From: Cymbomonas tetramitiformis
Taxonomy: Eukaryota; Chlorophyta; Pyramimonadophyceae; Pyramimonadales; Pyramimonadaceae
Direction of reading: 5' to 3'
Assembly: GCA_001247695.2 (NCBI GenBank)
Contig: LGRX02003744.1
Location: forward strand, 1 to 54,053
DNA: 54,053 nucleotides
This document shows, piece after piece, positions 42,245 to 50,322 of the stretch (position 1 is the stretch's first letter; every line of letters begins with the position of its first letter). The notes beneath the pieces were generated by a model that did no database searches, was not told the DNA's origin, and saw nothing but the letters and a program-made list of their open reading frames with translations. The translations under genes were made by a program, and so were the position numbers.

Positions 42245-44638
42245 TTAAAATTGGAATCTTGCTTGAATATAACATAAAACAGCATCTGGACTGGGTAACG
42301 TCACAGTCTGCATACATACGCCGATTATACCTGTAGTCAAACTGGGGAATGTACTGGCTGCAATCCCCCCAGCACCAACACTTAGAAGCTGTCCACGAAC
42401 ATACGAACCATCGAGACACTTGACCGATGCAAAACCACTAACAAGGACGAAACATGAATTACCAGTTAATGAATCTGCTGTTACAATCCCTAATACTGCA
42501 CAATTATCAGTCAATTGTGTGGTTGTGGCTGAGTACGGTATAACACCATTAACTGCTACAGTAGAAGTATCGAACTGAACCACAGTACCACTTAGAATAG
42601 TTGAAGCAGATGTGTTAACCATCGTGTATACTTCACCAGTAAAGTTATTAGGTGAAGTCGATGTCTTATATGATGCAGTCAAACCTGTCAATGGTACGCC
42701 GTTTAACGTAAGGCTCGACGTTGGCGTTGTGTACGCCCAGTCCTGGGAATTCGTCATACGAATGGCTGTACAATCCAAATCACCTGTCAAATTTATATTT
42801 CCCCCAGTATTTCCAATTGCTAAGACTTGAGCCAGCGATCCAACCGATCCACCAGCGACCGTACCAGTTCGTACCTCGTTACTGGCTGAATCGTAATACA
42901 ATTGTAATGTTTCACTCGGTACATCGGGCGATGCTCGAATCGGTCTAATATAGCATGAACTCGATCCACCTGGGTTCAATTCTGTGTTTGTACCGTTAAT
43001 CACAATATTATTATTTAAACCATTTGCAAGACCACCAGTATTTTGACCTGCTTTCTGTCCTATAAAGATGTTATTCGAACCACTCATTCCATTCTCGCCC
43101 GCTTCACTACCGATACAAATATTGTTTTCCGCAGCTGTAGCACCGTTCGCCGCAGAGTTGGTACCAAGACATATGTTTTCAGCTCCTAATATTTGTGTAA
43201 CATCAAGAACGCCGAGTGCTTGTTTACCGATTGATATAGAGTTATTGGGTGTTGCTGTAAATGTATTACATCTAAAAGTTGATCCCGCGAATGCTCGTTG
43301 ATATACTTGGAATGCACCTTCGTCAGGGGCTTGAACGCCGCCAAAAAAACCGATATCTGTTACTTGCGTTGAGTTACCTGCATTGCATACTCTTTCTAAA
43401 TCACTTTGAGTTGTTTCAATCAATTCTTTCGAAGTATTATCGTAATACAATGGTAACATCGTTGTATCATCATACGTGACTGCACGTATCGGTGCTATGA
43501 TACATGAATCGTTCAGTGTATTGTTTAATTCAACACCAGTAGCATTGATACAAATCGAATTATTGACTGCTACAGCGGAGCCCGAATTTTGATTCGCATT
43601 GCTTCCAATAGATACACTATTAATTCCGTGATTAAATTCACCTGCAAATTTACCAAGGCAAACACTTGCTTCGCCACAATCATTTTGACCCGCATCGTCT
43701 CCAATCGCAACAACGAAATCGCTACAGTTATTGTTTCCCGCACCGCTTCCAATGCAAACTGCATCATTTGTAGTTTCAGCGTTGAACGATAGTGTATTAC
43801 GACCGATAGCAATCGAACGGTTTCCAATGTGGTCTGTATTGGTATAACCTTGAGTTTGCTCCCCGATGCTGACCTTCCCCGCACCGCCAGTCCCAGCCTC
43901 GAGGCGAATGTTATTACCACTGATTGTTTCTTGGTCGATAGTCATCGTACCAGTACCAGTAAATGAAACATCTTGAGCGTTTGTAGTTGAACCGATAGCA
44001 CAAACACTTTGTAAATCTTGAGAGCCGCCACCGCCTGGTAGATTGGTCAAACCTGATCCGTCACCACTGATAATTCCACCTGGGTTCACTGTAAGGTTAC
44101 CACCGTTCAATATAACATCGCCATCATTCACAAGGATTCCCGCTCCCAAAGCACCAACGTTCATTGTCATTTGTTGGAACTGCATCTCGTTGATACCTGT
44201 ATCACTCATCGATAATCTTACCTGTTGAATGGGTTGAGTCGATGATATTTGAAATGTGCTATCTAATGCATCTAAACCTATTTTGAATTTTTCCTCGGTT
44301 GCAGGGTTATTCAAAACAAAGTCATTAATAGCTATACCTGTGTGAACCCTTAACGTTCCATCAGTTTCTATATTGAATTGTTGTCGATGATTTGCAGGAT
44401 CTGGGTCGCTTGTATCGAAATTTTTTAAATCGTTTTGATAATTAAAATCGCTCGCCATAGTAATCTCGTTAACTGGATTGCTTGCTACACCAATTTTATT
44501 CGCTTGCAACTCATTCACAACCAGCGGGTCAGGTATAACCCCCGGATTACCCGGATTCACACCTTGTCCATTTATCGATAATGTTTTCGTATTAAAATTC
44601 GTAGCATCGCTTGTCTTTCCTACGAAATTAGTTGACAT
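42245..44638 (-). CDS. Large fibre/adhesin-like virion protein with Hep_Hag-type repeats
   Basis: 797 residues, Asn/Gly/Thr-rich, almost no Lys/Arg clusters. It begins MSTNFVGKTSDATNFN. Two blocks of -AIG--AG- repeats (about 272-365 and 466-550) resemble the YadA head/Hep_Hag left-handed beta-roll; each is followed by (I/R)-PIRA...L-YYD (about 381-400 and 564-583), a module common in algal-virus fibre proteins. A third repeat type, L--V--IGN-T (about 209, 414 and 603), links the blocks. The last 120 residues (SGTVVQFDT...GIVTADSLTG...VLVSGFASV) resemble DUF2190-type phage decoration domains. Probably a trimeric fibre used in attachment to the algal host. Confidence 0.75.
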   Translation of the reverse strand: MSTNFVGKTSDATNFNTKTLSINGQGVNPGNPGVIPDPLVVNELQANKIGVASNPVNEITMASDFNYQNDLKNFDTSDPDPANHRQQFNIETDGTLRVHTGIAINDFVLNNPATEEKFKIGLDALDSTFQISSTQPIQQVRLSMSDTGINEMQFQQMTMNVGALGAGILVNDGDVILNGGNLTVNPGGIISGDGSGLTNLPGGGGSQDLQSVCAIGSTTNAQDVSFTGTGTMTIDQETISGNNIRLEAGTGGAGKVSIGEQTQGYTNTDHIGNRSIAIGRNTLSFNAETTNDAVCIGSGAGNNNCSDFVVAIGDDAGQNDCGEASVCLGKFAGEFNHGINSVSIGSNANQNSGSAVAVNNSICINATGVELNNTLNDSCIIAPIRAVTYDDTTMLPLYYDNTSKELIETTQSDLERVCNAGNSTQVTDIGFFGGVQAPDEGAFQVYQRAFAGSTFRCNTFTATPNNSISIGKQALGVLDVTQILGAENICLGTNSAANGATAAENNICIGSEAGENGMSGSNNIFIGQKAGQNTGGLANGLNNNIVINGTNTELNPGGSSSCYIRPIRASPDVPSETLQLYYDSASNEVRTGTVAGGSVGSLAQVLAIGNTGGNINLTGDLDCTAIRMTNSQDWAYTTPTSSLTLNGVPLTGLTASYKTSTSPNNFTGEVYTMVNTSASTILSGTVVQFDTSTVAVNGVIPYSATTTQLTDNCAVLGIVTADSLTGNSCFVLVSGFASVKCLDGSYVRGQLLSVGAGGIAASTFPSLTTGIIGVCMQTVTLPSPDAVLCYIQARFQF

Positions 44639-44661
44639 GATTTATAGTATATATTATATAT

Positions 44662-45711
44662 TTATATTTTTCTTAATGTAAATCTAAATTTATATACATT
44701 TGTAATATTGGGATTATTTATGTCTTGCCAAACATCAATACCATCTTCACTCAATCGTATTTGAACAAGATATGTGTTTAATACCGTATTACCGCCACTA
44801 TTATCACCACATTCAGCTAATTGAAAATTCACAGGCGTATAATAGTTTGTTGTATTCAACGGTGCTGTATTTTGTGGAAATTCTGGATTCCAAATTTGTG
44901 ATATACTTAAATCTAAAGTATAATTTTGACATTCAAAACCATTAATTAAATCACCGCTAATATAAAAGAATCCAGATCGAGCAGGGTCTATAAACAGTGG
45001 AGAGTTATAACCAACTTTCATAGTTTCAATATAAATACCACCATCTACAAAGTTAGCCGGAAACTGCATTTTATATGCTAAAGTATTCGTCATACTGTAC
45101 GTTCCAGGTGCTACAATTCCCGCGATGAGGAATCCGCTCTCGCCGTATAGACTTGTAGGTTTTCGAACAGGTCCATTCAATAGAATACTTTTGATTATAT
45201 TGTTATCCCAAACTAATACTTCTTGATCCGCTACAGCTGATATCGTGGTTGGTTTCGTAGTCACCTGAAGAGCCGTCCCAGCTTGAACGGTCGTAGCCGC
45301 TGATATCGTTGAAGTTGATTGTAATCCGTTACCAACAATCGCGGTAGTTGTACTATTTTTTATATTACAAACAGATTGTAGTCCATCTGGTAATACAACT
45401 TCTTTCGTTAAAGTTTGAGTTTTAATTTCGCCATTTTGAACAGTACAGATTCCAGATAATTGAGGAGTTGTTATTACCTGTGGTGGTTGTTGTACAAATA
45501 CACGACCATTGCTTGATACTAATCCATTCGCAATAATTTGTCTTGTTGTAACATTATTGGTACCACCGGTACACACTTCATCGAGCGTTTGTGTTAACCC
45601 ACCAGATGGTACCGCAGCTCCGTTCAATGTTTCGCATACTAAACTTTTTGCAATAAATTCGACGTTAGTTTGATCGTATCCTGCTTGTTTGCCGATACTA
45701 TTATGTGACAT
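44662..45711 (-). CDS. Second fibre-like virion protein
   Basis: 349 residues. N-terminal motif MSHNSIGKQAGYDQTN, then Thr/Ala/Gln-rich beta repeats including LTQTLDEVCTGGTNN and LQSVCNIKNSTT, the same L--VC--GN-T repeat as in the 797-residue fibre. The last 170 residues are a compact aromatic beta-rich domain that could be a receptor-binding knob. Immediately upstream of the large fibre gene on the same strand, each with its own TATA-rich leader. No database family recognised. Confidence 0.65.
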   Translation of the reverse strand: MSHNSIGKQAGYDQTNVEFIAKSLVCETLNGAAVPSGGLTQTLDEVCTGGTNNVTTRQIIANGLVSSNGRVFVQQPPQVITTPQLSGICTVQNGEIKTQTLTKEVVLPDGLQSVCNIKNSTTTAIVGNGLQSTSTISAATTVQAGTALQVTTKPTTISAVADQEVLVWDNNIIKSILLNGPVRKPTSLYGESGFLIAGIVAPGTYSMTNTLAYKMQFPANFVDGGIYIETMKVGYNSPLFIDPARSGFFYISGDLINGFECQNYTLDLSISQIWNPEFPQNTAPLNTTNYYTPVNFQLAECGDNSGGNTVLNTYLVQIRLSEDGIDVWQDINNPNITNVYKFRFTLRKI

Positions 45712-45741
45712 GATTTATATATATAATAAAGATAATATAAA

Positions 45742-46257
45742 TTAAATGAAAAAAACTAAAGAATATCTATCACCTTCAAATTCTTTTGTATAATGTTCGA
45801 ATAAATGACCATCAAAAGTATGAAAGTTATGTCTAATATTTATCACATTTTCAATACCATCTTTGATGACAACCAGTTCTCCACCGGTATAATCTCCAAG
45901 ACCGATGATAGACGATTCACCTTTATTATTTCGATCTTTATGTTTTAAACATTGTATATTGTGATTTAATTGAATTGAAGTAAAATCGTGATTTACATAT
46001 TTTTTACCGAAATCAATTATTTTAGAAAATAAAACTGGAAACTTTTTTGAAATGTTTGATGTTACATATTCTTTACGATTAAGATCATATACCAAACCAA
46101 ATGTACACGTTTCAACTGGTTTCCCGATATTTCTTACTTTATCGCGTTTTACTAAGCCTGAAATATTCGGTCTTTTTGGATTTAATGGAATTTTAGTAGC
46201 TTTTAATTGTTCATACATATTACATAAATCATTTTCCATTATATCTTTATTAAACAT
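45742..46257 (-). CDS. 2OG-Fe(II) dioxygenase-like protein
   Basis: 171 residues. The double-stranded beta-helix set is visible: H106-K-D108 (iron ligands), GLGDYTGGELVV (119-130), H155 in FDGHLFEHYT as third iron ligand, and R164 in GDRYSLVFF as 2-oxoglutarate anchor. Enzymes of this fold hydroxylate proteins, nucleic acids or lipids using 2-oxoglutarate and oxygen. Similar domains occur in phage, giant viruses and algal retroelements. Its place among virion genes suggests modification of a structural protein or of DNA; the substrate is unknown. Confidence 0.72.
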   Translation of the reverse strand: MFNKDIMENDLCNMYEQLKATKIPLNPKRPNISGLVKRDKVRNIGKPVETCTFGLVYDLNRKEYVTSNISKKFPVLFSKIIDFGKKYVNHDFTSIQLNHNIQCLKHKDRNNKGESSIIGLGDYTGGELVVIKDGIENVINIRHNFHTFDGHLFEHYTKEFEGDRYSLVFFI

Positions 46258-46273
46258 AATTAATGTTTTTTCA

Positions 46274-46323
46274 TTACCGCGTCAGCAAATATTATTATTA
46301 TATTATTAATCACGGTGCGGTAA
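46274..46323. repeat. 50-bp TTACCGC...GCGGTAA element, copy 4
   Basis: TTACCGCGTCAGCAAATATT...AATCACGGTGCGGTAA, about 44 of 50 bases matching the reverse complement of copy 1. It fills the short gap between the oxygenase start and the lipase stop. Confidence 0.85.
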
Positions 46324-46327
46324 TGGA

Positions 46328-48022
46328 TTACATAACTATTTTGGATCGTTTGGAAATCATACCTATCGGTTGTGTTTGAATTTGATAGTTTGCCGTTGCA
46401 TCGAATAAATCATATGCATACTCGACATCTTTGATAATATTTTCCATCAATTGTTGTGAAGTAGTGTATGAACTTGTTTTAAATTTATCTTTGTTTTTCA
46501 ATTGACCTTCATTACTATATTCATAATATCTTACACCATCTTTCGTATATATTTTACCATCTTTTTCTTTATAAGTTTTTCCAATTTCTGTTTTATTATC
46601 AGCTGCAGTAATTCTTTCAAATTGAGCCTGTTTTTGTAAATCTTTACCAGTTAGATATTTTACGGTTTGATTCAATTCATATGGTGCGTTATCTGCTGTA
46701 TATTCGTATTCTGGATCTAAATTCAAATTCAATAAAATAAAAGGATTCAAGTCTTCACTTATTTGATTCTTATATTCTTTTGAATCAACTTTATCAGTAG
46801 CCATATTGTATGCATCATCGATTGTCAATGCGAACAGACCAGCTTCCAATATATTACCTGCGATTCTTGCTAAACCAATACTTGTTCGACCTCGACCTGC
46901 TCTCAAAGTACTATCTTTGTTTTCTGTATAAAACTGTTTATAATCATGTAAAGCCGATGCATTGTTTTCGGTACCGAGTTTCGGGGCAATCTCTTTGATG
47001 ATATAATCATCGGTATTCTTATTGTAAAATAATTTAGACATCATCGAAACTACATCGCCTTTTAATCTATATATCGTATTCTTTCTTGGAACTTTTAATG
47101 ATTTTAATTTTTTTATAAACGGATTGATAGCTGGTTGAAACATATGAGTTTCGACAAGTCTTTTTTCTTCAGGTAATGATTCGCTTATATGATTAACGAT
47201 TCCGCCGGACAAACTATGACCAGCCAATTTGATATTTGATTCTGGATATTTTTTCAATAAATCTTCAACAAGCTTGACACCATCTTTGTATCGTTTCGTC
47301 GAACGATTAAAACCAAAAGCAGTACGTAAATTAATGTTCAACCAATCATCTAATCCACCAATAAATCGTTCAGGATCGTTTTTGATAATATCAATATCTG
47401 TCAATCCTTCAAATTCACTACCTTTCATTCCTATCAAAATGTCATCACCTTTTTTTAAAACTAAATTGTTTCTATCACTATATTCATCAAGTAATTGATA
47501 ATCTTTGAATTCATCGATAGCATTCATAAATCGTTCTTCACCTGTAATTGAAGATGGATTACTAATATCTTTTAATTGTTTTCGATAACTATGGGCATAT
47601 GTCGCTTCAATCAATTTAGCCATCTTTGAAACAATAGGATCATCTTTTATCAATTTATCTTCACCGATAATTTTACGTACATATCTATTATCAACTATCA
47701 AATCTTCCAAGTAATTTTTAGCTTCTCGTACAATCGATTGTTTTGCAGGTGGTAATTGATCTAAATCTAAACTTGATTTGATAACTTCAAATTTCTTTTT
47801 ATGAATATCTTTGACATTATCAATAGGAGATTTTGAATGTGTTATAGACTTTTTTTTTGAATCAAATTCGCTATCGAATTTAATCATTTCATCAATATCT
47901 TTTAGAACTTTTTTAGTTCGTTTGAAATTAAATGATTGTTCAGTTTTTTGATATTCTTCTAATTTATTTTCAATCTTACAACTTGGATCATTCTTATTTA
48001 CCGTACAATTCGTTGACATCAT
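46328..48022 (-). CDS. Class 3 lipase-like protein
   Basis: 564 residues. The alpha/beta-hydrolase elbow KLAGHSLSGG places the nucleophile at S270; D323 (YRLKGDVVSMMS) and H359 (ALHDYKQFY) fit the Asp and His of the triad. The usual GHSLGG is GHSLSGG here. The N-terminal 130 residues are a charged helical extension. A C-terminal 150-residue region is Lys/Tyr/Glu-rich. Class 3-type lipases recur in PLVs and related algal viruses, where a role in membrane breach during entry or egress is assumed. Leader: TATTTTTATAGTAT before the ATG. Confidence 0.78.
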   Translation of the reverse strand: MMSTNCTVNKNDPSCKIENKLEEYQKTEQSFNFKRTKKVLKDIDEMIKFDSEFDSKKKSITHSKSPIDNVKDIHKKKFEVIKSSLDLDQLPPAKQSIVREAKNYLEDLIVDNRYVRKIIGEDKLIKDDPIVSKMAKLIEATYAHSYRKQLKDISNPSSITGEERFMNAIDEFKDYQLLDEYSDRNNLVLKKGDDILIGMKGSEFEGLTDIDIIKNDPERFIGGLDDWLNINLRTAFGFNRSTKRYKDGVKLVEDLLKKYPESNIKLAGHSLSGGIVNHISESLPEEKRLVETHMFQPAINPFIKKLKSLKVPRKNTIYRLKGDVVSMMSKLFYNKNTDDYIIKEIAPKLGTENNASALHDYKQFYTENKDSTLRAGRGRTSIGLARIAGNILEAGLFALTIDDAYNMATDKVDSKEYKNQISEDLNPFILLNLNLDPEYEYTADNAPYELNQTVKYLTGKDLQKQAQFERITAADNKTEIGKTYKEKDGKIYTKDGVRYYEYSNEGQLKNKDKFKTSSYTTSQQLMENIIKDVEYAYDLFDATANYQIQTQPIGMISKRSKIVM

Positions 48023-48039
48023 ATACTATAAAAATATAT

Positions 48040-49062
48040 TTAAAAGCCACCACCAAGTCCCATAATATCCATTGTCTGTGCTAATCGTGTATCACTTACT
48101 TGAGCTTCTTCAGGTCTTACAGGCATTTCATATGCTCGTTCCCGAGATGATGAAGGTCCAGAATCTGAAAATGGTAGCCTTGGTTCTGGAAATGAAGGTC
48201 CGGCTTTTTCTTCTTCAATATTACTTTTACGTCGTGTTGGTAATTTAAACGGCGTAGGTAGTTGCTCTTTATCTAACGTCGCTGCGACGAGCGTGGATAA
48301 TATTGGCTCTTCTTCGATCTCTTCTTGAAGTATTGGCATTCTTCTAACACCAGTGTGAGGATAGTTTACCGTTCTTGATGAAGTCCCCGGGGTTGAATCG
48401 AATCCATACATATGTTCTTCAACTTGAGTTCTATAATCATCTCCATATCGTTTTTGTAATATTTCATCAATCTCAGCTTCACTAAAAAACATTTCAATAC
48501 CACCTGGTGCTTTGATGAGTTCAACTCGACCATCACTACTCGTTTCCGCCATAACTTTATCTTTTAAAAAATCAATCAAACGATTTTTTGTAACATTTGC
48601 AAATGCCTTTGAACCATATAATGTCATGGATACCTGTTTATAATGATGTAATAAACCTTCATTCTTTATGAATGACCGTAATTTAGCTGCGGATAACGAA
48701 TCTAATGCTTTTACATTTTCAGTTAATAGACCTTCGTGTAACTTGTTATATAACATAACTCTTTCATCGGGTGAAAAGTCTTTTTTAAATAACAATGAAT
48801 GTGTCGTATGGGCTAATTCTCTTTCCGGATGGTGCATATTGCGAGTAATTCCACCTTCCCTTAATTCGAAATTATTATCTATTAAACTTTCATTCTTTAT
48901 GAAAGAAAATTGAGATTCGGGTGTAGGTGTCATTATCATATCTTTGTTTTTCAACTGTTGTTGCATTCGATCTTTCATTGAAACGGTTGAAACACCTAAC
49001 AACTTTGCTTCCATTTCAATGCATTTATCTTTATTGACTTGATTTGAAAGTATTTGTCTCAT
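48040..49062 (-). CDS. Unknown 340-residue protein, probable virion component
   Basis: The N-terminal two thirds are helical and charged (for example SPDERVMLYNKLHEGL, SAAKLRSFIKNEGLL). The C-terminus from about 230 is low-complexity, rich in Pro, Glu and Ser (GPSFPEPRLPFSDSG, GPSSSRER), ending in MGLGGGF. No membrane segment or catalytic motif. It shares a bidirectional TATATA-rich promoter with the DUF5754-like gene at 49100 and is 17 bp upstream of the lipase. A minor core or scaffold protein is possible; no family recognised. Confidence 0.6.
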   Translation of the reverse strand: MRQILSNQVNKDKCIEMEAKLLGVSTVSMKDRMQQQLKNKDMIMTPTPESQFSFIKNESLIDNNFELREGGITRNMHHPERELAHTTHSLLFKKDFSPDERVMLYNKLHEGLLTENVKALDSLSAAKLRSFIKNEGLLHHYKQVSMTLYGSKAFANVTKNRLIDFLKDKVMAETSSDGRVELIKAPGGIEMFFSEAEIDEILQKRYGDDYRTQVEEHMYGFDSTPGTSSRTVNYPHTGVRRMPILQEEIEEEPILSTLVAATLDKEQLPTPFKLPTRRKSNIEEEKAGPSFPEPRLPFSDSGPSSSRERAYEMPVRPEEAQVSDTRLAQTMDIMGLGGGF

Positions 49063-49099
49063 TTTTATATAGTATATATTAATATATAAAATTAAATAG
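49063..49099. promoter_or_regulatory. Divergent TATA-rich promoter
   Basis: 37 bp between two divergent ATGs, ATATAGTATATATTAATATA in the middle. The compactness means each gene has a leader of 30 bp or less. Confidence 0.55.
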
Positions 49100-49402
49100 A
49101 TGAGTTGTAAATACTCAACCGTAACGATTAAGAAAAGTACTAAACCTGAAAAAAAATTGATGGCTATATTCGATAATGATAAAGGAAGAACTAAGACTAT
49201 TCATTTCGGTGCGGCAGGTATGGACGATTACACAATTACGAAAAGTAAAGATCAGAAACAGAGATATATCGCACGTCATAAAGCACGTGAAGATTGGACA
49301 CGGTGTGATACGGCAGGTTCATTGAGTTATCACATACTTTGGAGTGAACCTACGAGAACAGAAGCGATAAGAAAGTATAAATCAAAGTTTAACTTACGAT
49401 GA
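49100..49402 (+). CDS. DUF5754-like protein
   Basis: 100 residues. Strong match to the small family found across algal giant viruses and PLVs: VTIKKSTKPEKKLMAIF, TKTIHFGAAGMDDYT, RYIARHKAREDW, and a C-terminal SLSYHILWSEPT. Full length for the family. Function unknown. Co-occurrence with the DUF5872-like gene 260 bp downstream is also seen in such viruses. Family name from memory of the motif set. Confidence 0.8.
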   Translation: MSCKYSTVTIKKSTKPEKKLMAIFDNDKGRTKTIHFGAAGMDDYTITKSKDQKQRYIARHKAREDWTRCDTAGSLSYHILWSEPTRTEAIRKYKSKFNLR

Positions 49403-49480
49403 TTGACTTGACTGACACTTAAGACGTTTTTGATAATAGGTTTAAATTAAAATAAATCTCTTTTTGATTACTATATAAAT

Positions 49481-49642
49481 ATGTTAAATGGTTGCGATCT
49501 CCAAGCTCTTGGGAATGTTATAGTGATGGTATTAGCGGCATTGTTTACTGGTCTTCGTATGAGTCGATGTACAAAAATTGAAACATTATGTTTTAAATGT
49601 CAGCGTGATGTTGTTGTAAATGAACCTGAAAATATTGTATAA
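49481..49642 (+). CDS. Small one-pass membrane protein (53 residues)
   Basis: ORF too short for usual cut-offs: begins MLNGCDLQALGNVIVMVLA, with one hydrophobic helix (about residues 12-25), followed by a Cys-containing motif (SRCTKIETLCFKCQRDV) and an acidic tail. Leader CTATATAAAT directly precedes the ATG. Tiny membrane proteins with SRC-x(6)-C-F-K-C-type Cys sets are common in algal viruses and PLVs. Probably an inner-membrane or virion-associated protein; function unknown. Confidence 0.6.
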   Translation: MLNGCDLQALGNVIVMVLAALFTGLRMSRCTKIETLCFKCQRDVVVNEPENIV

Positions 49643-49662
49643 GTTTATTATATATAGAAATC

Positions 49663-49992
49663 ATGTCATCATCACCAATACCAGATAATGTAAAAAATAA
49701 AGAATTATATAGAAAAGCTAAACAATTAGCTAATGAAAAATATGGTAGTAAAACTTCTGCTTACAAAAGTATGTTCATCGTTAAAAGCTATAAACAGCGT
49801 GGTGGAACTTATTCAGGCAGTAAACAAACATCAAAAGGAACCAGTAAATGGAATCAAGAAAAATGGGTGAATGTTAATGCTTATCTTTTGGGCAAGACTG
49901 TTAAATGCGGTGAATCACAAAAGAACAAACACGCTTGTAGACCATCGAAAAGAATCGACAAGAGTACACCGATCCGACTATTCAACAAGTAA
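49663..49992 (+). CDS. DUF5872-like protein, possible frame break at 3' end
   Basis: 109 residues. Core: KAKQLANEKYGSKTSAYKSM and IVKSYKQRGGTYSG, then KWNQEKWVNVNAYL and CRPSKRIDKSTP, the layout of the DUF5872 family of algal viruses. After CRPSKRID the frame ends in IRLFNK-stop at 49992. In the -1 frame, open from 49941 to 50093, a sensible basic sequence continues (TDPTIQQVTKKHGKSAVKQ...LNWNTLKVS). Either a base was lost near 49965 or there is a second short ORF or a programmed shift. Confidence 0.72.
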   Translation: MSSSPIPDNVKNKELYRKAKQLANEKYGSKTSAYKSMFIVKSYKQRGGTYSGSKQTSKGTSKWNQEKWVNVNAYLLGKTVKCGESQKNKHACRPSKRIDKSTPIRLFNK

Positions 49993-50123
49993 CAAAGAAA
50001 CATGGAAAATCAGCTGTTAAACAAGCGGTTCAACAAAAATCAAAGGATGCCTCTGCAAATCGATTGAATTGGAATACTTTGAAAGTATCATAAAATTTTG
50101 ATTATTTTTTGATTATTTTTTGA

Positions 50124-50319
50124 GGTTAGCAGTTATCGGTTAGCAGTTCAAAAAAAAAGTTTTTGATATACAAAAATAGAAATTCTCGGAATCCGCAAAT
50201 CTGGTCACCAGATAGTTTTAAATCGAACTACTAACCGCAAACTGCTAACCCGATAAAAACATATCAAAATATGAATATATATATATACTACTAACTAACT
50301 AACTATTAACTATTAACTA
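50124..50319 (-). repeat. Long inverted repeat, right copy
   Basis: Reverse complement of 38178-38371, including the ATCTGGTGACCAGAT palindrome (here ATCTGGTCACCAGAT on the plus strand, about 50199-50213), the GCGGTTAG/CTAACCGC arms and the TAACTAACTAACTATTAACT tail. It ends 4 bp before the 3' end of the replication-protein gene. Confidence 0.85.
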
Positions 50320-50322
50320 TTT

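Noticed and set aside
44662..45711. Major capsid protein candidate
   Set aside because: Too short for a PLV double jelly-roll protein and carries fibre-type repeats and the shared anchor motif instead.
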